DNA of 64,000 nt from Shewanella metallivivens. GTDB taxonomy: Bacteria > Pseudomonadota > Gammaproteobacteria > Enterobacterales > Shewanellaceae. The stretch lies in the NCBI RefSeq assembly GCF_028750675.1, contig NZ_JAQQPZ010000001.1, positions 167,289 to 231,288 of the forward strand. The letters run 5' to 3'. This document shows, one piece after another, positions 18,633 through 28,660 of the stretch; the first letter of the stretch is position 1, and each line of letters starts with the position of its first letter. A model generated the notes under the pieces. That model did not search any database, was not told the origin of the DNA, and saw only the letters and a program-made list of their open reading frames with translations. A program made the position numbers and the translations under genes.

Positions 18633-20966
18633 TTGGTTTTGTTTAATCGTCTGCAGACACGGATTTTTGCGTTTTTTGTATTGGTTATTATTGCGGTACT
18701 GGCCCTGTCTTTTTGGCTTTCATATCAATCTAATCAACGACTCGAACAACAATATGTTGCCAATCAACTTGAGGTAGCGAGTTTGGTGTTTGAGTCGCAA
18801 TACGATAATCGTAATTATTATTTGGCGGCGTTTGCGTCGACTGCGGCAAAAGACTTCGGCTTAAAAGACATATTTATTGACGGTGACAACCGCAGTTTTT
18901 TGGTGGCGCTCAATAATCATCGTGGACGGATTAATGCGTCACTCGCCATGGCGGTGTCGGCTGATGGCACGGTAATAGGGCAATTGGTTGCTTCACAAGA
19001 TGATTTGGGCCAAGAAATCGTTGCGTTAGGTTCAGAGCAGCATGCGTCTTTTCGTTATCATATCGACACTGAGTTTGACCAAATTAGTCCATTTTATTTA
19101 CTCGATGATAAGTTATATCAAATCAAGTTTTCGCCCTTGACGAGTGGCGGTGATAGCGTGATTGGTTGGGTGGGTTTTGGTTTTTTAATTGGTGATTCAT
19201 TAGCCAACTCTTTGCAAAAACTCACCGGTTTAAACAGCGGCTTTATGTTAATTGAGCAAGACGCAATCAGTCATGTAGGTCATTCTGGCTTGGCAATTGA
19301 ACAACATGATACTCAGCTAGTTACCCAATATATTGTTAACGATCAGCTAGATAGCGACTATATTTTATGGAAGCAATTTTTAGGTGAGGTGGATGATAAA
19401 TCATTACATGCCTACATGTATAAATCGCGCTCTGATTTACTGGCATCATTAGAGTCGCAATGGTTACAGCAAGTGGCGGTGCTACTGTTGATGCTACCAG
19501 TGTCGCTATTATTGGCATTTTGGATTTCGGGTACCATTACCCGTCCTATTAAGCAATTGATTGGCCAAGCGCGATTTATTGCCAAAGGAAATTACCATTC
19601 TAATGTGAGTGTCGATTCAAGTGTTGAGTTACAGCAGTTGGCTAGCGAGTTTACCTCGATGCAGCAAGCGATTGTGGCGCGTGAACAAGCCATTGAGCAT
19701 CAAGCCTTTCATGATCCCTTAACGAATTTAGCTAATCGAAACCAACTGCACAGGGTGTGTGAACCCTGGATTGAGGCTGGTTCATCGATGGCGATATGCT
19801 TAATTAATATTCGCCGTATGACCGAGGTGAACGTGACTTTAGGTCATGTTGTGGGTGATGAAGTGATTAAAGAAGTGGCTAAGCGTTTGTGTCATATCAA
19901 TCCAAATGCCTTAGCATGCCGTTTGTCGGGTGATGAGTTTGTACTGGCTTTTAAAGAGTTTGAGCACTCAACGTTTGACCGTTTTCTCGCGATGCTGCAA
20001 GTACAAATTGGTCAACACTATTGCTATAAAGATATCTCGTTGCATCTACAATTTACTGCTGGAGTGAGTTTTTCTCAGCCTGGTGTAGATATTGTGACCT
20101 TATTAAGACAAGCAGATACCGCATTGCAGCATGCTAAAATTAATAAGCGCGATTATCAAATTTACGATGCCAATATTGATAAAAACAGTATTGAACGTTT
20201 TCAATTAATTAATGAACTGAAAGAAGCCATTGAACAAAATCAATTAGTGCTTTACTACCAACCTAAATTGAATTTAGTTCAGCAAAAAATTACTCATGTT
20301 GAAGCATTAGTGCGTTGGATACATCCTAAACGCGGCATCATTCCACCAGATACCTTTATCCCCATTGCTGAAAAAACCATGCAAATGGACGCGCTTACTC
20401 GCTGGGTGATTACCGAGGCAATGGCGCAATATCATCGTTGGCAGGCTAAAGGGGTCAACATGAGTATTGCAGTGAATATTTCGGCCGAAAACCTAAAAGA
20501 TGAGCTGTTTTGTCACTGGGTTATCGAGACGTTAGCGCAACATAGCGTCCCGGTATCGGCTATGACCCTTGAAATCACCGAAGATGCGGTCGTGTCAGAC
20601 CCTGAGCTTGCGATTAAACAGCTGACCTTATTGCGTAACAATGGCTTAACTTTGTCGATTGACGACTATGGCACGGGGTATTCATCGTTGGCGCAATTAA
20701 AACAATTGCCTGTTGATGAACTAAAAATTGATAAGTCTTTTGTGCAAAAGTTACTTCATACTGAGGCCGACCAGATTATTGTGCAATCAACCTTACAATT
20801 GGCGCATAATCTTGGGCTTAAAGTGGTCGCAGAGGGCATTGAAGATAATGAGACGTTGCAGTGGTTAACTGAGCGCCACTGTGAAATGGGCCAAGGTTTT
20901 TATTTGTCTAGGCCGTTGCCTGAGTTACCGTTTAACGACTGGCTCAGCCAATCAGAGTTTAACTAG
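18633..20966 (+). CDS. Membrane GGDEF-EAL protein (c-di-GMP metabolism)
   Basis: 777 residues: TM near 8-28, a periplasmic sensor of about 245 residues, TM near 278-298, HAMP, GGDEF domain and EAL domain. The cyclase motif is SGDEF (S431-F435), a change at the first glycine. The phosphodiesterase motif is intact at E557-A-L, and the DDYGTGYSS loop starts at residue 676 with the later ELKIDKSF, so net c-di-GMP hydrolysis is the better guess. The start is TTG, with GAGGGA eight bases upstream. The cupredoxin gene ends 2 bp before and the barrel gene follows 3 bp after. The sensor faces the periplasm where the cupredoxin lies. Confidence 0.9.
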   Translation: MVLFNRLQTRIFAFFVLVIIAVLALSFWLSYQSNQRLEQQYVANQLEVASLVFESQYDNRNYYLAAFASTAAKDFGLKDIFIDGDNRSFLVALNNHRGRINASLAMAVSADGTVIGQLVASQDDLGQEIVALGSEQHASFRYHIDTEFDQISPFYLLDDKLYQIKFSPLTSGGDSVIGWVGFGFLIGDSLANSLQKLTGLNSGFMLIEQDAISHVGHSGLAIEQHDTQLVTQYIVNDQLDSDYILWKQFLGEVDDKSLHAYMYKSRSDLLASLESQWLQQVAVLLLMLPVSLLLAFWISGTITRPIKQLIGQARFIAKGNYHSNVSVDSSVELQQLASEFTSMQQAIVAREQAIEHQAFHDPLTNLANRNQLHRVCEPWIEAGSSMAICLINIRRMTEVNVTLGHVVGDEVIKEVAKRLCHINPNALACRLSGDEFVLAFKEFEHSTFDRFLAMLQVQIGQHYCYKDISLHLQFTAGVSFSQPGVDIVTLLRQADTALQHAKINKRDYQIYDANIDKNSIERFQLINELKEAIEQNQLVLYYQPKLNLVQQKITHVEALVRWIHPKRGIIPPDTFIPIAEKTMQMDALTRWVITEAMAQYHRWQAKGVNMSIAVNISAENLKDELFCHWVIETLAQHSVPVSAMTLEITEDAVVSDPELAIKQLTLLRNNGLTLSIDDYGTGYSSLAQLKQLPVDELKIDKSFVQKLLHTEADQIIVQSTLQLAHNLGLKVVAEGIEDNETLQWLTERHCEMGQGFYLSRPLPELPFNDWLSQSEFN

Positions 20967-20969
20967 GAG

Positions 20970-22238
20970 TTGCTTATTTACCGCTTAATCATCATTGCTT
21001 GTGGTTTATTGGGTATTAATCAGGTCAAGGCTGAGTCGAATGATTTTGCTTTGAGCAATGTAGAGCATAGCATCCATGGTGTCGTTGATATCCGGGTTGG
21101 CTATGCTGATACTATAGACTCTTACCTTGATGGCGGATTAGGTAAGCTCGCTGCCAACAATGGCGGCCAAGTCGCACTGTCTCAATTAGGGCTCAGTTAT
21201 CACAGCCAATGGGGCGACGCGTGGTCGAGCCGTATTGTGGCTAATGCCTATGTCGATGGGATTAATAATGGTATTGGGTTAACTGAAGCCATGGTGCGTT
21301 ATCGCGATATTCCAAGCGAATCGGGTATTCGTCTCGACGTAGAGTTTGGCTTGATGTACCCCAAAATTTCATTAGAAAACGTCGCCACAACATGGGCATC
21401 GCCTTACAGTTTAAGTTATTCAACAATGAACAGCTGGCTTGCTGAAGAGGTGAGGCATATCGGTTTATCGACCACGGTTGAGTCTTTAGGTAAATACCGT
21501 CAATCAGCCCATGATTTTTCGTTAACAGCCGAAGCGTTTATGTATAACGACACCACGGGCGCGATGTTATCTTGGCATGGTTGGACCCAAAGTTCACGCC
21601 AAACACTGCTGCAAGAAACCCTTCCCATCACTGCCATACCAGCAATGCAACCCGGTGGTATGCTTGATGAGCAAGCGGCAAACTCAGACCCTTTTAAAGA
21701 ACTTGATGATCGTATTGGGGCGCATGTAGTGGCTAAGTGGACTTGGCGCAACAACGGCAGTGTGCAAGCGGGTTATTACGACAATAACGCGGATACCTTA
21801 ATTGTTAAGCAAGGCCAATATGCGTGGTTAACTCAATTCGGTCATATTGGCGCCAAATGGCGTTTGCCTATGGGGATCAATTTAATCAGTCAGTATATGC
21901 AAGGCAGTACGATAATGACCAATACCGATGGTTGGCCTGTGGTCGATAATGACTTTCACTCAGGTTATATCATGCTAAGTAAGCGTTGGTCGCAGCATAG
22001 AGTGAGCTTGCGAGTAGAAGACTTTTCAGTGACCGATAATGACGACACGCCAGAGGATGATAACAACGAAGATGGCCAGTCGATGACCTTGGCTTATCAA
22101 TATCAACTTGATAGACCTTGGTTTATCCAGCTTGAATACAATGTGATTGATTCAACTCGCCCGGCAAGAAGGTACCTTAATCTGCCTATCGATCTGATTG
22201 AGCAGCAATGGCAATTGTCGAGCCGCTACTTTTTTTAA
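20970..22238 (+). CDS. Outer-membrane beta-barrel protein of unknown function
   Basis: About 420 residues with a signal peptide ending NQVKA, many alternating beta strands rich in aromatic residues, and a terminal phenylalanine (SSRYFF), the usual BAM signal of an outer-membrane barrel. I do not recognise a named porin. It shares one frame with the upstream gene after its stop, in a 3-gene unit with cupredoxin and GGDEF-EAL. The start is doubtful: TTG 20970 directly abuts TAGGAG with no spacing, while the correctly spaced codon (20976) is ATT. The signal peptide works from either. Confidence 0.78.
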   Translation: MLIYRLIIIACGLLGINQVKAESNDFALSNVEHSIHGVVDIRVGYADTIDSYLDGGLGKLAANNGGQVALSQLGLSYHSQWGDAWSSRIVANAYVDGINNGIGLTEAMVRYRDIPSESGIRLDVEFGLMYPKISLENVATTWASPYSLSYSTMNSWLAEEVRHIGLSTTVESLGKYRQSAHDFSLTAEAFMYNDTTGAMLSWHGWTQSSRQTLLQETLPITAIPAMQPGGMLDEQAANSDPFKELDDRIGAHVVAKWTWRNNGSVQAGYYDNNADTLIVKQGQYAWLTQFGHIGAKWRLPMGINLISQYMQGSTIMTNTDGWPVVDNDFHSGYIMLSKRWSQHRVSLRVEDFSVTDNDDTPEDDNNEDGQSMTLAYQYQLDRPWFIQLEYNVIDSTRPARRYLNLPIDLIEQQWQLSSRYFF

Positions 22239-22252
22239 AGCCAATAAAAAAC

Positions 22253-22279
22253 GCTACACCATTAATGGCGTAGCATTTT
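22253..22279. terminator. Terminator between convergent genes
   Basis: The stem GCTACACCA/TGGCGTAGC (one mismatch) with a 4-base loop is flanked by AAAAAA before and TTTTATT after. It serves the barrel gene and probably xthA from the other side. Confidence 0.82.
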
Positions 22280-22324
22280 ATTGCTGAACTATTTCACTGC
22301 CGAACTTAAGTGCGCTGAGTGAGC

Positions 22325-23131
22325 TTAACTTAACCTGGTCCAAATAGGCGCATGATCAGACGGTTTGTCGATACCGCGTAAATCATAATCAACGTCAGAC
22401 TCAACCACACGAGACACCAAAGATTGGGTCACTAAAATGACATCAATACGCAGACCGCGATTATCATCAAAGCCTTTACTGCGATAGTCAAACCATGAAT
22501 AACGCTCTGTGCGACTTGGGTGCAAGTAACGGAAACTGTCGATAAATCCCCATTGTAGCAAGCGCGCTAACCATTCACGTTCTTCTGGCTGAAAACTGCA
22601 TTTGCCGGTTTTTAACCAACGCTTTGCATTGACATCGCCAATGCCAATATCTAAATCAGTGGGTGAAATATTAATATCACCAATAATTGCGATGTCTTCA
22701 TCTGCTTGATGGTGCCTTTCTAGGTGCAGCATCAAATCTTGATAAAACTTACGCTTGGCTGGGTATTTGGTTTCATGGTTAATGTTTTCACCTTGCGGGA
22801 AATAACCATTGAATACCGTTAATGTACGGCCATTATCTTGTCTGAACTGGCCAATGATTAAGCGGCGCTGGGCATCTTTATCGTCGGTTTCAAAGCCTTT
22901 AATAATATTAAGCGGCTCTGCTTTAGACAGCATAGCGACACCATAATGGGCTTTGCCACCATGGTAATGCACCTTATAACCCATGGCTTCAACGTCGGCG
23001 ACGGGAAAAGCTTCGTCGTGTACTTTGGTTTCTTGCAGGCCAATGATGTCAGGAGAGTGGCTGTCGATTAGCGCTTGCAGTTGATGCAAGCGAGCACGTA
23101 AGCCATTAATGTTAAATGAGACAATTTTCAT
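22325..23131 (-). CDS. xthA: Exodeoxyribonuclease III
   Basis: A 268-residue AP endonuclease/3'-5' exonuclease of base-excision repair, the same length as E. coli XthA. Motifs are [14 protein letters not shown], the metal-binding LQETKV, the GDINISPTDLD loop and the catalytic SDHAPIW at the C-terminus. The start ATG overlaps the stop of yciI by one base (TAATG), so the two are translationally coupled. Confidence 0.97.
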   Translation of the reverse strand: MKIVSFNINGLRARLHQLQALIDSHSPDIIGLQETKVHDEAFPVADVEAMGYKVHYHGGKAHYGVAMLSKAEPLNIIKGFETDDKDAQRRLIIGQFRQDNGRTLTVFNGYFPQGENINHETKYPAKRKFYQDLMLHLERHHQADEDIAIIGDINISPTDLDIGIGDVNAKRWLKTGKCSFQPEEREWLARLLQWGFIDSFRYLHPSRTERYSWFDYRSKGFDDNRGLRIDVILVTQSLVSRVVESDVDYDLRGIDKPSDHAPIWTRLS

Positions 23132-23430
23132 TAAGGCAAAACTCGTTTAAACGGTTTAACGATAACGCTTTTGTATACACCTGCACCAATATAGGGGTCA
23201 ACGTCAGCCCAAGCTTGCGCGTCTTCTAAAGACGGGAAGTCTGCGACGACTAACGAGCCAGTAAAACCGGCTTCACCTGGGTTTTCATTGTCGATAGCTG
23301 GGTGGGGGCCTGCGGTTAATAAGCGGCCTTCGTCGGCTAAAGCTTGTAAACGAGCTAAATGCTCTGCACGTACTGATAAGCGTTTTTCTAAACTATTTTC
23401 AACGTCTTGAGATGAAATCATGTACCACAT
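23131..23430 (-). CDS. yciI: YciI family protein
   Basis: A 99-residue dimeric alpha/beta-barrel protein closely resembling E. coli YciI ([49 protein letters not shown]). No enzymatic activity is firmly assigned. The conserved histidine-aspartate pair resembles muconolactone-isomerase-like folds. It lies between yciB and xthA, 36 bp from yciB. The E. coli order also keeps yciI and yciB near the trp operon. Confidence 0.93.
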   Translation of the reverse strand: MWYMISSQDVENSLEKRLSVRAEHLARLQALADEGRLLTAGPHPAIDNENPGEAGFTGSLVVADFPSLEDAQAWADVDPYIGAGVYKSVIVKPFKRVLP

Positions 23431-23466
23431 ATTGACGGCTTCCTTATTAAAAGTACGAATTGATGA

Positions 23467-24018
23467 TCATTGACCATCTTCAGGTTTTATTGGTTCATCT
23501 TGCATATTTCTGTACAGATAAACCACGGTAATCACAGTGTTGATTAAGGTGAGGGCGGTAAGGCCAAACACTTTAAAGTTTACCCAGGTTTCAAGAGGCA
23601 AACTAAAGGCAATATAAATATTTGCTAAACCACATAGTACAAAAAAACTGACCCAATACCATGTGAGCTGAGTCCAGATTTTGTCGTCTACTGTCATTTC
23701 TTTTCCTAGCATGCTTTTCAGCGCCGGTTTTCCCATGACTTGTGACACAATTAACCCCATTGCAAATAAGGCATAGACGATAGTGACTTTCCATTTAATG
23801 AAGGCATCATCATGAAAAAACAACGTCAGTGAACCAAACACTGTGACCATGGCAAAGGTGGCTAAATGCATTTTTTCAATGTGTTTGTATAGTAGGTATG
23901 TCACCACTAATTGAATGGCGGTAGCTACGATTAACACACCTGTAGCAGTATAAATGTCATAAAATTTATATACGGCAAAGAAAATGACTAAGGGTAAAAA
24001 ATCTAACAATTGCTTCAT
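23467..24018 (-). CDS. yciB: Inner-membrane protein YciB (septation protein A / IspZ)
   Basis: A 183-residue polytopic membrane protein with about five hydrophobic spans. The product starting [18 protein letters not shown] aligns with E. coli YciB from its first residue, so I use the ATG at 24018 and reject a longer in-frame start 51 bases upstream. [19 protein letters not shown] and [21 protein letters not shown] are family hallmarks. YciB affects envelope synthesis and cell division in enterobacteria. It probably shares a transcript with yciI and xthA. Confidence 0.95.
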   Translation of the reverse strand: MKQLLDFLPLVIFFAVYKFYDIYTATGVLIVATAIQLVVTYLLYKHIEKMHLATFAMVTVFGSLTLFFHDDAFIKWKVTIVYALFAMGLIVSQVMGKPALKSMLGKEMTVDDKIWTQLTWYWVSFFVLCGLANIYIAFSLPLETWVNFKVFGLTALTLINTVITVVYLYRNMQDEPIKPEDGQ

Positions 24019-24128
24019 AAATATCTCAAACAGAATGGGTCTACAAAACCAGCGTTGTGGTTTATCCAACGATATAATAAGGCTCGATTGTACATGAGCA
24101 GCCTCGGTTTATGAACAGCAAGCTTGTG

Positions 24129-25037
24129 CTATTGATATGTTGGGGTGTTTTTTGGGGTTAGGGTGATCCACAGTTGTGGCTCATTAAGTAGCGAGGCACT
24201 TTTTTTGGAAAGGTAGGGGTTGGTTAGTACAATTTCTGTACGTTGATCCAGTTGAGATTTTTGGATCATATCTTGGGTGATGGGGTGGTGATAAAATAGG
24301 TCATCAAAACTGCCATCAACGATTGATTTTCGCAGACCATATTCTATACGTTCAGCTAACCGGGTGTTGGCCTTATTCACAAAAAAATAAATTGGTGCCG
24401 GGTAGTTTAGCAAAAATCGCTTATCTAATATCACGTCTGGATAACGAGCCAGATCACGCCATGGTTCATGTATTGCACGAGGGTAATAGTCAAACCGGCC
24501 TTTTAGTAACATGGCAATGAGCTTTCTATCAATACTGCCGATAACCTTAAAACCATTACTGTGTAAAATGTCTATATCGGGCCAGTCAGTGCCTTGGCCC
24601 ATTAATGTTTGCTTAATGCCACTCGCGTCCATTTTTTCAAATGTTGCTTGATCGCGTTTACGAATAAGACCAATTCTGTAGCCCATTAATCCTTTTAATA
24701 GTGGGATGTAAATCGCTTGTAATTGTGCTTCTCGTTCTATACTCGTCATGGTCCACACTACGTCAATGATGTTGTTTTCTTCCACCATTTTCAGAGCACG
24801 GCCTTGAGGCATATCAATCATGACAGCGTTGAGTTGATAGTCGCCATATTGATCGCGACTTTTTTCTAATGCCAATTCGAGTAACGAAATAAAGTAAGCT
24901 TGTTTAGGGTCTATGCCCTGAATCGCTGCGTTATAATAAACTACAGTTTTAGGTTTAGCAGAAGCGTCAACGGTATTAAAGCCGCTGTATATCGCAAGAA
25001 AGGTAATCGTTAAAATCCTTATCAACGAACGTGTCAT
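24129..25037 (-). CDS. Periplasmic solute-binding-like protein (type 2 fold), orphan
   Basis: 302 residues with a signal peptide (hydrophobic LTITFLAIYSGF, probable cleavage after DASA) and a bilobed substrate-binding fold of the SBP_bac_3 kind (VVYYNAAIQGIDPKQAYFISLLELAL, then DVVWTMTSIEREAQ). No permease or ATPase is adjacent, so it may be a sensor-type or orphan binding protein rather than part of an ABC importer. It lies downstream of the trp operon terminator with its own start. The ligand is unknown. Confidence 0.75.
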   Translation of the reverse strand: MTRSLIRILTITFLAIYSGFNTVDASAKPKTVVYYNAAIQGIDPKQAYFISLLELALEKSRDQYGDYQLNAVMIDMPQGRALKMVEENNIIDVVWTMTSIEREAQLQAIYIPLLKGLMGYRIGLIRKRDQATFEKMDASGIKQTLMGQGTDWPDIDILHSNGFKVIGSIDRKLIAMLLKGRFDYYPRAIHEPWRDLARYPDVILDKRFLLNYPAPIYFFVNKANTRLAERIEYGLRKSIVDGSFDDLFYHHPITQDMIQKSQLDQRTEIVLTNPYLSKKSASLLNEPQLWITLTPKNTPTYQ

Positions 25038-25110
25038 TTTTGTGCCCCGGATGTAATACTCAATGTAATTTTGTTAGTCACATTGCATTTTATTGAGTAT
25101 AGCGGGGATA

Positions 25111-25142
25111 AAAAAAGGAGCAAACACGTTGCTCCTTTTTTA
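25111..25142 (-). terminator. Terminator of the trp operon
   Basis: The AAAAGGAGCAA stem with an ACAC-containing loop, its complement and flanking A and T runs lie 51 bp past trpA. It is symmetrical enough to act in both directions. Confidence 0.9.
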
Positions 25143-25192
25143 ATCAACCAAGATGCTTGTTTAAGTGATTGGCTATATGCATAAATTATCGC

Positions 25193-25996
25193 TTATGTTG
25201 CCGCTTTCATTGCCGTGGTAAACGCTGCAAGCTTAGCCAACAATGTGGCTTCATCATGTTGGTGTGCTTCAATGATCTTGACCACTGCCGAGCCTGAAAT
25301 TGCGCCTGCAGCGCCTGCGCTAATGGCGTCACGCACTTGCTCTGGCTCTGCTATACCAAAACCGAGCAAGGGTGGTGGTGCATTAAACTCTGCAAGCTGG
25401 GCTAAGATAGTCTCAATGGGTTGGCCTGCTTTTGATTCGGTACCCGTGACACCTGCGCGCGACAATAAGTAGGTGTAGCCTTGGCCATGCTCACTGACTA
25501 ACTTTAAGGTATCTGCATCGGCATTTGGCGGTGCAATAAAAATAGGCGCGATGCCGTGTGCTTTAGCAGCTTGGCTAAAGGGGGCTGACTCTTCAACCGG
25601 CACATCGGCAATTAATACAGAATCAACACCAGCTGCTTGGGCTTTGGCATAAAAAGCATCAATACCATTAGCAAACACCAGGTTAGCGTACAGTAATAGC
25701 CCTATTGGTAAATCAGGATGTTGTGCGCGTACTTTCGCGATGAGCTCAAAACAATCCTTTGGCTTAGTGCCTGCTGCTAACGCGCGTAAGTTAGCGCCTT
25801 GAATCACTGGGCCGTCGGCGAGGGGATCTGAAAACGGAAACCCTAATTCAAGGGCATCGGCACCGTTATCAACCAAGGTTTGAATGATTTTTAACGACAG
25901 CTCTAGGCCTGGGTCGCCAATGGTCACAAAGGGAACAAACGCGCCTTTTTGTTGAGCCTTGAGGGCTGAAAATGTTGCTTGATAACGGTTACTCAT
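25193..25996 (-). CDS. trpA: Tryptophan synthase alpha chain
   Basis: Splits indole-3-glycerol phosphate to indole and glyceraldehyde 3-phosphate in the alpha-beta complex. Catalytic-region motifs are [16 protein letters not shown] (Glu) and [14 protein letters not shown] (Asp), with the phosphate loop [11 protein letters not shown] start at the ATG at 25996, six bases after AGGAGA, which overlaps trpB by 8 bases, rather than the GTG two codons earlier. At 267 residues it equals the usual size. It is the last gene of the operon. Confidence 0.97.
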   Translation of the reverse strand: MSNRYQATFSALKAQQKGAFVPFVTIGDPGLELSLKIIQTLVDNGADALELGFPFSDPLADGPVIQGANLRALAAGTKPKDCFELIAKVRAQHPDLPIGLLLYANLVFANGIDAFYAKAQAAGVDSVLIADVPVEESAPFSQAAKAHGIAPIFIAPPNADADTLKLVSEHGQGYTYLLSRAGVTGTESKAGQPIETILAQLAEFNAPPPLLGFGIAEPEQVRDAISAGAAGAISGSAVVKIIEAHQHDEATLLAKLAAFTTAMKAAT

Positions 25997-27200
25997 TGCC
26001 ACTCTCCTGTTGCTCTTTTTTGGCTGCTAAAATGTCTGATACGGTGAAAATATCTTTGTCACCACGGCCTGATAAGTTAACCACCAGAATGGTTTCTTTG
26101 GTGGCTTCTTTGGCTAGGCGTACAGCGTAAGCTAACGCATGGGCAGACTCTAATGCCGGGATAATCCCTTCGCAGCGAGCTAACTCTTGGAACATGTCTA
26201 ATGCTTCATCATCGGTTGCAGACTCATAACGAGCACGGCCAATGGCGTTTAAATGTGCATGCTGTGGACCAACAGAGGGGAAATCAAGCCCCGCAGACAC
26301 TGAGTATGACTCTTCAATTTGCCCTGAGCTGTCTTGCATTAATGGTGACTTCATCCCAAAGAAGATTCCGGTTTTACCGTGCTTAAGCGGTGCACCGTGC
26401 ATAGGGGTATCGATCCCTTTGCCGGCAGGTTCAACGCCAATTAATTCAACCGACGGCTCATCGATAAAGTCTGCAAACATGCCAATTGCGTTAGATCCAC
26501 CGCCGACACAGGCAATGACGGCATCTGGTAAACGGCCTTCTTTTTCAAGTATTTGCTTTTTAGTTTCAGCGCCAATCATGCGCTGAAATTCACGCACGAT
26601 AGTTGGAAAAGGATGTGGACCCGCTGCAGTACCTAATAAATAATGCGCTTTGTCGTAGCTTGCAGACCAGTCTCGCATGGCTTCGTTACAGGCATCTTTT
26701 AGGGTTGATGAGCCAGAGGTTACAGGGATAACTTCTGCGCCCATGAGTTTCATGCGGAACACGTTTGGCGACTGACGCTCAACATCTTTGGCACCCATGT
26801 AGACTTTACATTTTAAACCTAAAAGTGCACAGGCTAGGGCGGTGGCAACACCGTGTTGGCCCGCACCCGTTTCGGCAATAATTTCTTTTTTGCCCATGCG
26901 TTTAGCAAGTAAAGCCTGACCTAATACTTGGTTCGTTTTGTGTGCACCACCATGGAGTAGGTCTTCACGCTTAAGGTAAATTTTTACCATTGGGTTTGGG
27001 CTAAGGTTGCGGGTTAAGGTTAATGCTGTTGGGCGGCCCGCGTAATTTTTTAATAAATCGTTAAATTCAGCATGAAAGCTTTCATCTTGTTGTGCATCAA
27101 CAAAAGCTGCTTCAAGTTGCTTTAATGCTGGCACTAAGATTTGTGGTACGTACATACCACCGTATTCGCCGAAATAAGGGTTAAGCTTGAGCTCGGTCAT
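25989..27200 (-). CDS. trpB: Tryptophan synthase beta chain
   Basis: A 403-residue PLP enzyme that joins indole to serine. The PLP lysine is K88 in GGAHKTNQ, and the phosphate loop GGGSNAIG is present. The N-terminus [14 protein letters not shown] is the classic TrpB1 start. The end overlaps trpA by 8 bases, the usual coupling for equal subunit amounts. It begins 56 bp after trpCF, the only real gap inside the operon. Confidence 0.98.
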   Translation of the reverse strand: MTELKLNPYFGEYGGMYVPQILVPALKQLEAAFVDAQQDESFHAEFNDLLKNYAGRPTALTLTRNLSPNPMVKIYLKREDLLHGGAHKTNQVLGQALLAKRMGKKEIIAETGAGQHGVATALACALLGLKCKVYMGAKDVERQSPNVFRMKLMGAEVIPVTSGSSTLKDACNEAMRDWSASYDKAHYLLGTAAGPHPFPTIVREFQRMIGAETKKQILEKEGRLPDAVIACVGGGSNAIGMFADFIDEPSVELIGVEPAGKGIDTPMHGAPLKHGKTGIFFGMKSPLMQDSSGQIEESYSVSAGLDFPSVGPQHAHLNAIGRARYESATDDEALDMFQELARCEGIIPALESAHALAYAVRLAKEATKETILVVNLSGRGDKDIFTVSDILAAKKEQQESGNE

Positions 27201-27256
27201 AAATGTTCCCTTTGAGTCATCGTGTTATTGCTAAAAATGTTGTCGTAATGTGCAAA

Positions 27257-28660
27257 CTAGTTACGGCGTAATTGGGTGAATGCTTCAATCAGTTTTTGAT
27301 GATCTTTATGGCCCGGTGATGATTCTACCCCAGAGTTAATATCGACCCCATAAAAGCCTTGCTGACTGGCCTGATAAACATTGTCTGGCGTTAATCCGCC
27401 GGCCAACATGGCATCGGCTTTATTGTCGATATCGGCTTGCCAATTAAAGGTGTGGCCGGTTCCGCCAAATTGCTCGGCCGACTTGCTGTCGTATAAATAC
27501 TTGTCAGCGCCTTGGGGTTTGTTGGCTACTTCACCTGTTTGGCTGTCAATAGCAACCGCTTTCCAAATTTGAGTACTGAGCTGCTTTTGCGTGAATAATG
27601 CGTGCAGGGCATCAATCTCGAGCGTGGTTTCATTGCCGTGTAATTGCACCGCAAATAGCTTAAGCGATTGGGCTAGGTTGGCGATGATTTCAGGCTGCTC
27701 ATTAACAAATACCCCAACCATGTTCAGGGCAATGTGTTGTTGCTGCATTTGCGCAATCAGTTCTGCTGCCTTTTGTGCGCTAACCGCTCTTGGCGATTTA
27801 GGGTGGAAAATCAATCCACCAAAAACGGCGCCGGCTTTTGCTGCCGCGGCGATGTCGTCAATGCGAGTTAAACCGCACACTTTATTATTGCCATAAATTA
27901 ACTGGCGACAGGCTAAATCGATATCGGCTTGTGCCATGATAGAACTACCAACAAGGTAACCATCGACCAAAGGATTTAAGCGCTGAGTTTGCTGGTGGGT
28001 ATAAATACCTGACTCGCTAATGACAACTCGGTCTGCCGGGATATGGGGTGCTAAACGTTCTGTGGTGGCTAAGTCGGTACTTAAATCACGCAGATTACGG
28101 TTGTTAATGCCGATAATCGGGGCGTTGAGCTCAATTGCGCGTTGTAATTCCGGCTCATTACTCACTTCAGTTAAGGTATCGAGTTGATACTTAGCTGCTT
28201 CGTTAGCCAGTAGTCGATATTGATCGTCATCGAGCACAGACAGCATTAATAAAATGGCATCGGCCCCTTGATGCGCTGCGAGCTTCACTTGATATGGGTC
28301 GACAAAAAAATCTTTACAGATAATCGGCTGGGTGACGCGTACACGCACCCTAGGGATGTAGTCCATGTCGCCTTGAAAAAACGCTTCGTCGGTGAGCACC
28401 GAGATCCCCGCTGCGTATTGAGTGTAAATGTCGGCAATGGCTTCAACATTAAAATCTGCGCGGATAAGGCCTTTAGAGGGACTGGCCTTTTTGCATTCTA
28501 AAATAAACTGTGCATTTGGTGCTTTGAGCGCATGGTATAAACTACGATCAGATTGTTTGGGCTGCAAACTGGCTTCAGGAAAGCGCAGTTTTAGGGCAGC
28601 AATATGGGCAACTTTGGTATCAACAATGCGTGTTAATACGTTACTTTCAGGGTTACTCAT
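27257..28660 (-). CDS. trpC: Fused indole-3-glycerol phosphate synthase / phosphoribosylanthranilate isomerase
   Basis: 467 residues catalysing two consecutive steps. The TrpC half (about 1-255) shows ILECKKASPSKG and VVISESGI. The TrpF half begins at KVCGLTRIDD (about 257) and includes VQLHGNET and GGLTPDN. The fusion matches the enterobacterial arrangement. The gene overlaps trpD by 8 bases at its start. Confidence 0.97.
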   Translation of the reverse strand: MSNPESNVLTRIVDTKVAHIAALKLRFPEASLQPKQSDRSLYHALKAPNAQFILECKKASPSKGLIRADFNVEAIADIYTQYAAGISVLTDEAFFQGDMDYIPRVRVRVTQPIICKDFFVDPYQVKLAAHQGADAILLMLSVLDDDQYRLLANEAAKYQLDTLTEVSNEPELQRAIELNAPIIGINNRNLRDLSTDLATTERLAPHIPADRVVISESGIYTHQQTQRLNPLVDGYLVGSSIMAQADIDLACRQLIYGNNKVCGLTRIDDIAAAAKAGAVFGGLIFHPKSPRAVSAQKAAELIAQMQQQHIALNMVGVFVNEQPEIIANLAQSLKLFAVQLHGNETTLEIDALHALFTQKQLSTQIWKAVAIDSQTGEVANKPQGADKYLYDSKSAEQFGGTGHTFNWQADIDNKADAMLAGGLTPDNVYQASQQGFYGVDINSGVESSPGHKDHQKLIEAFTQLRRN

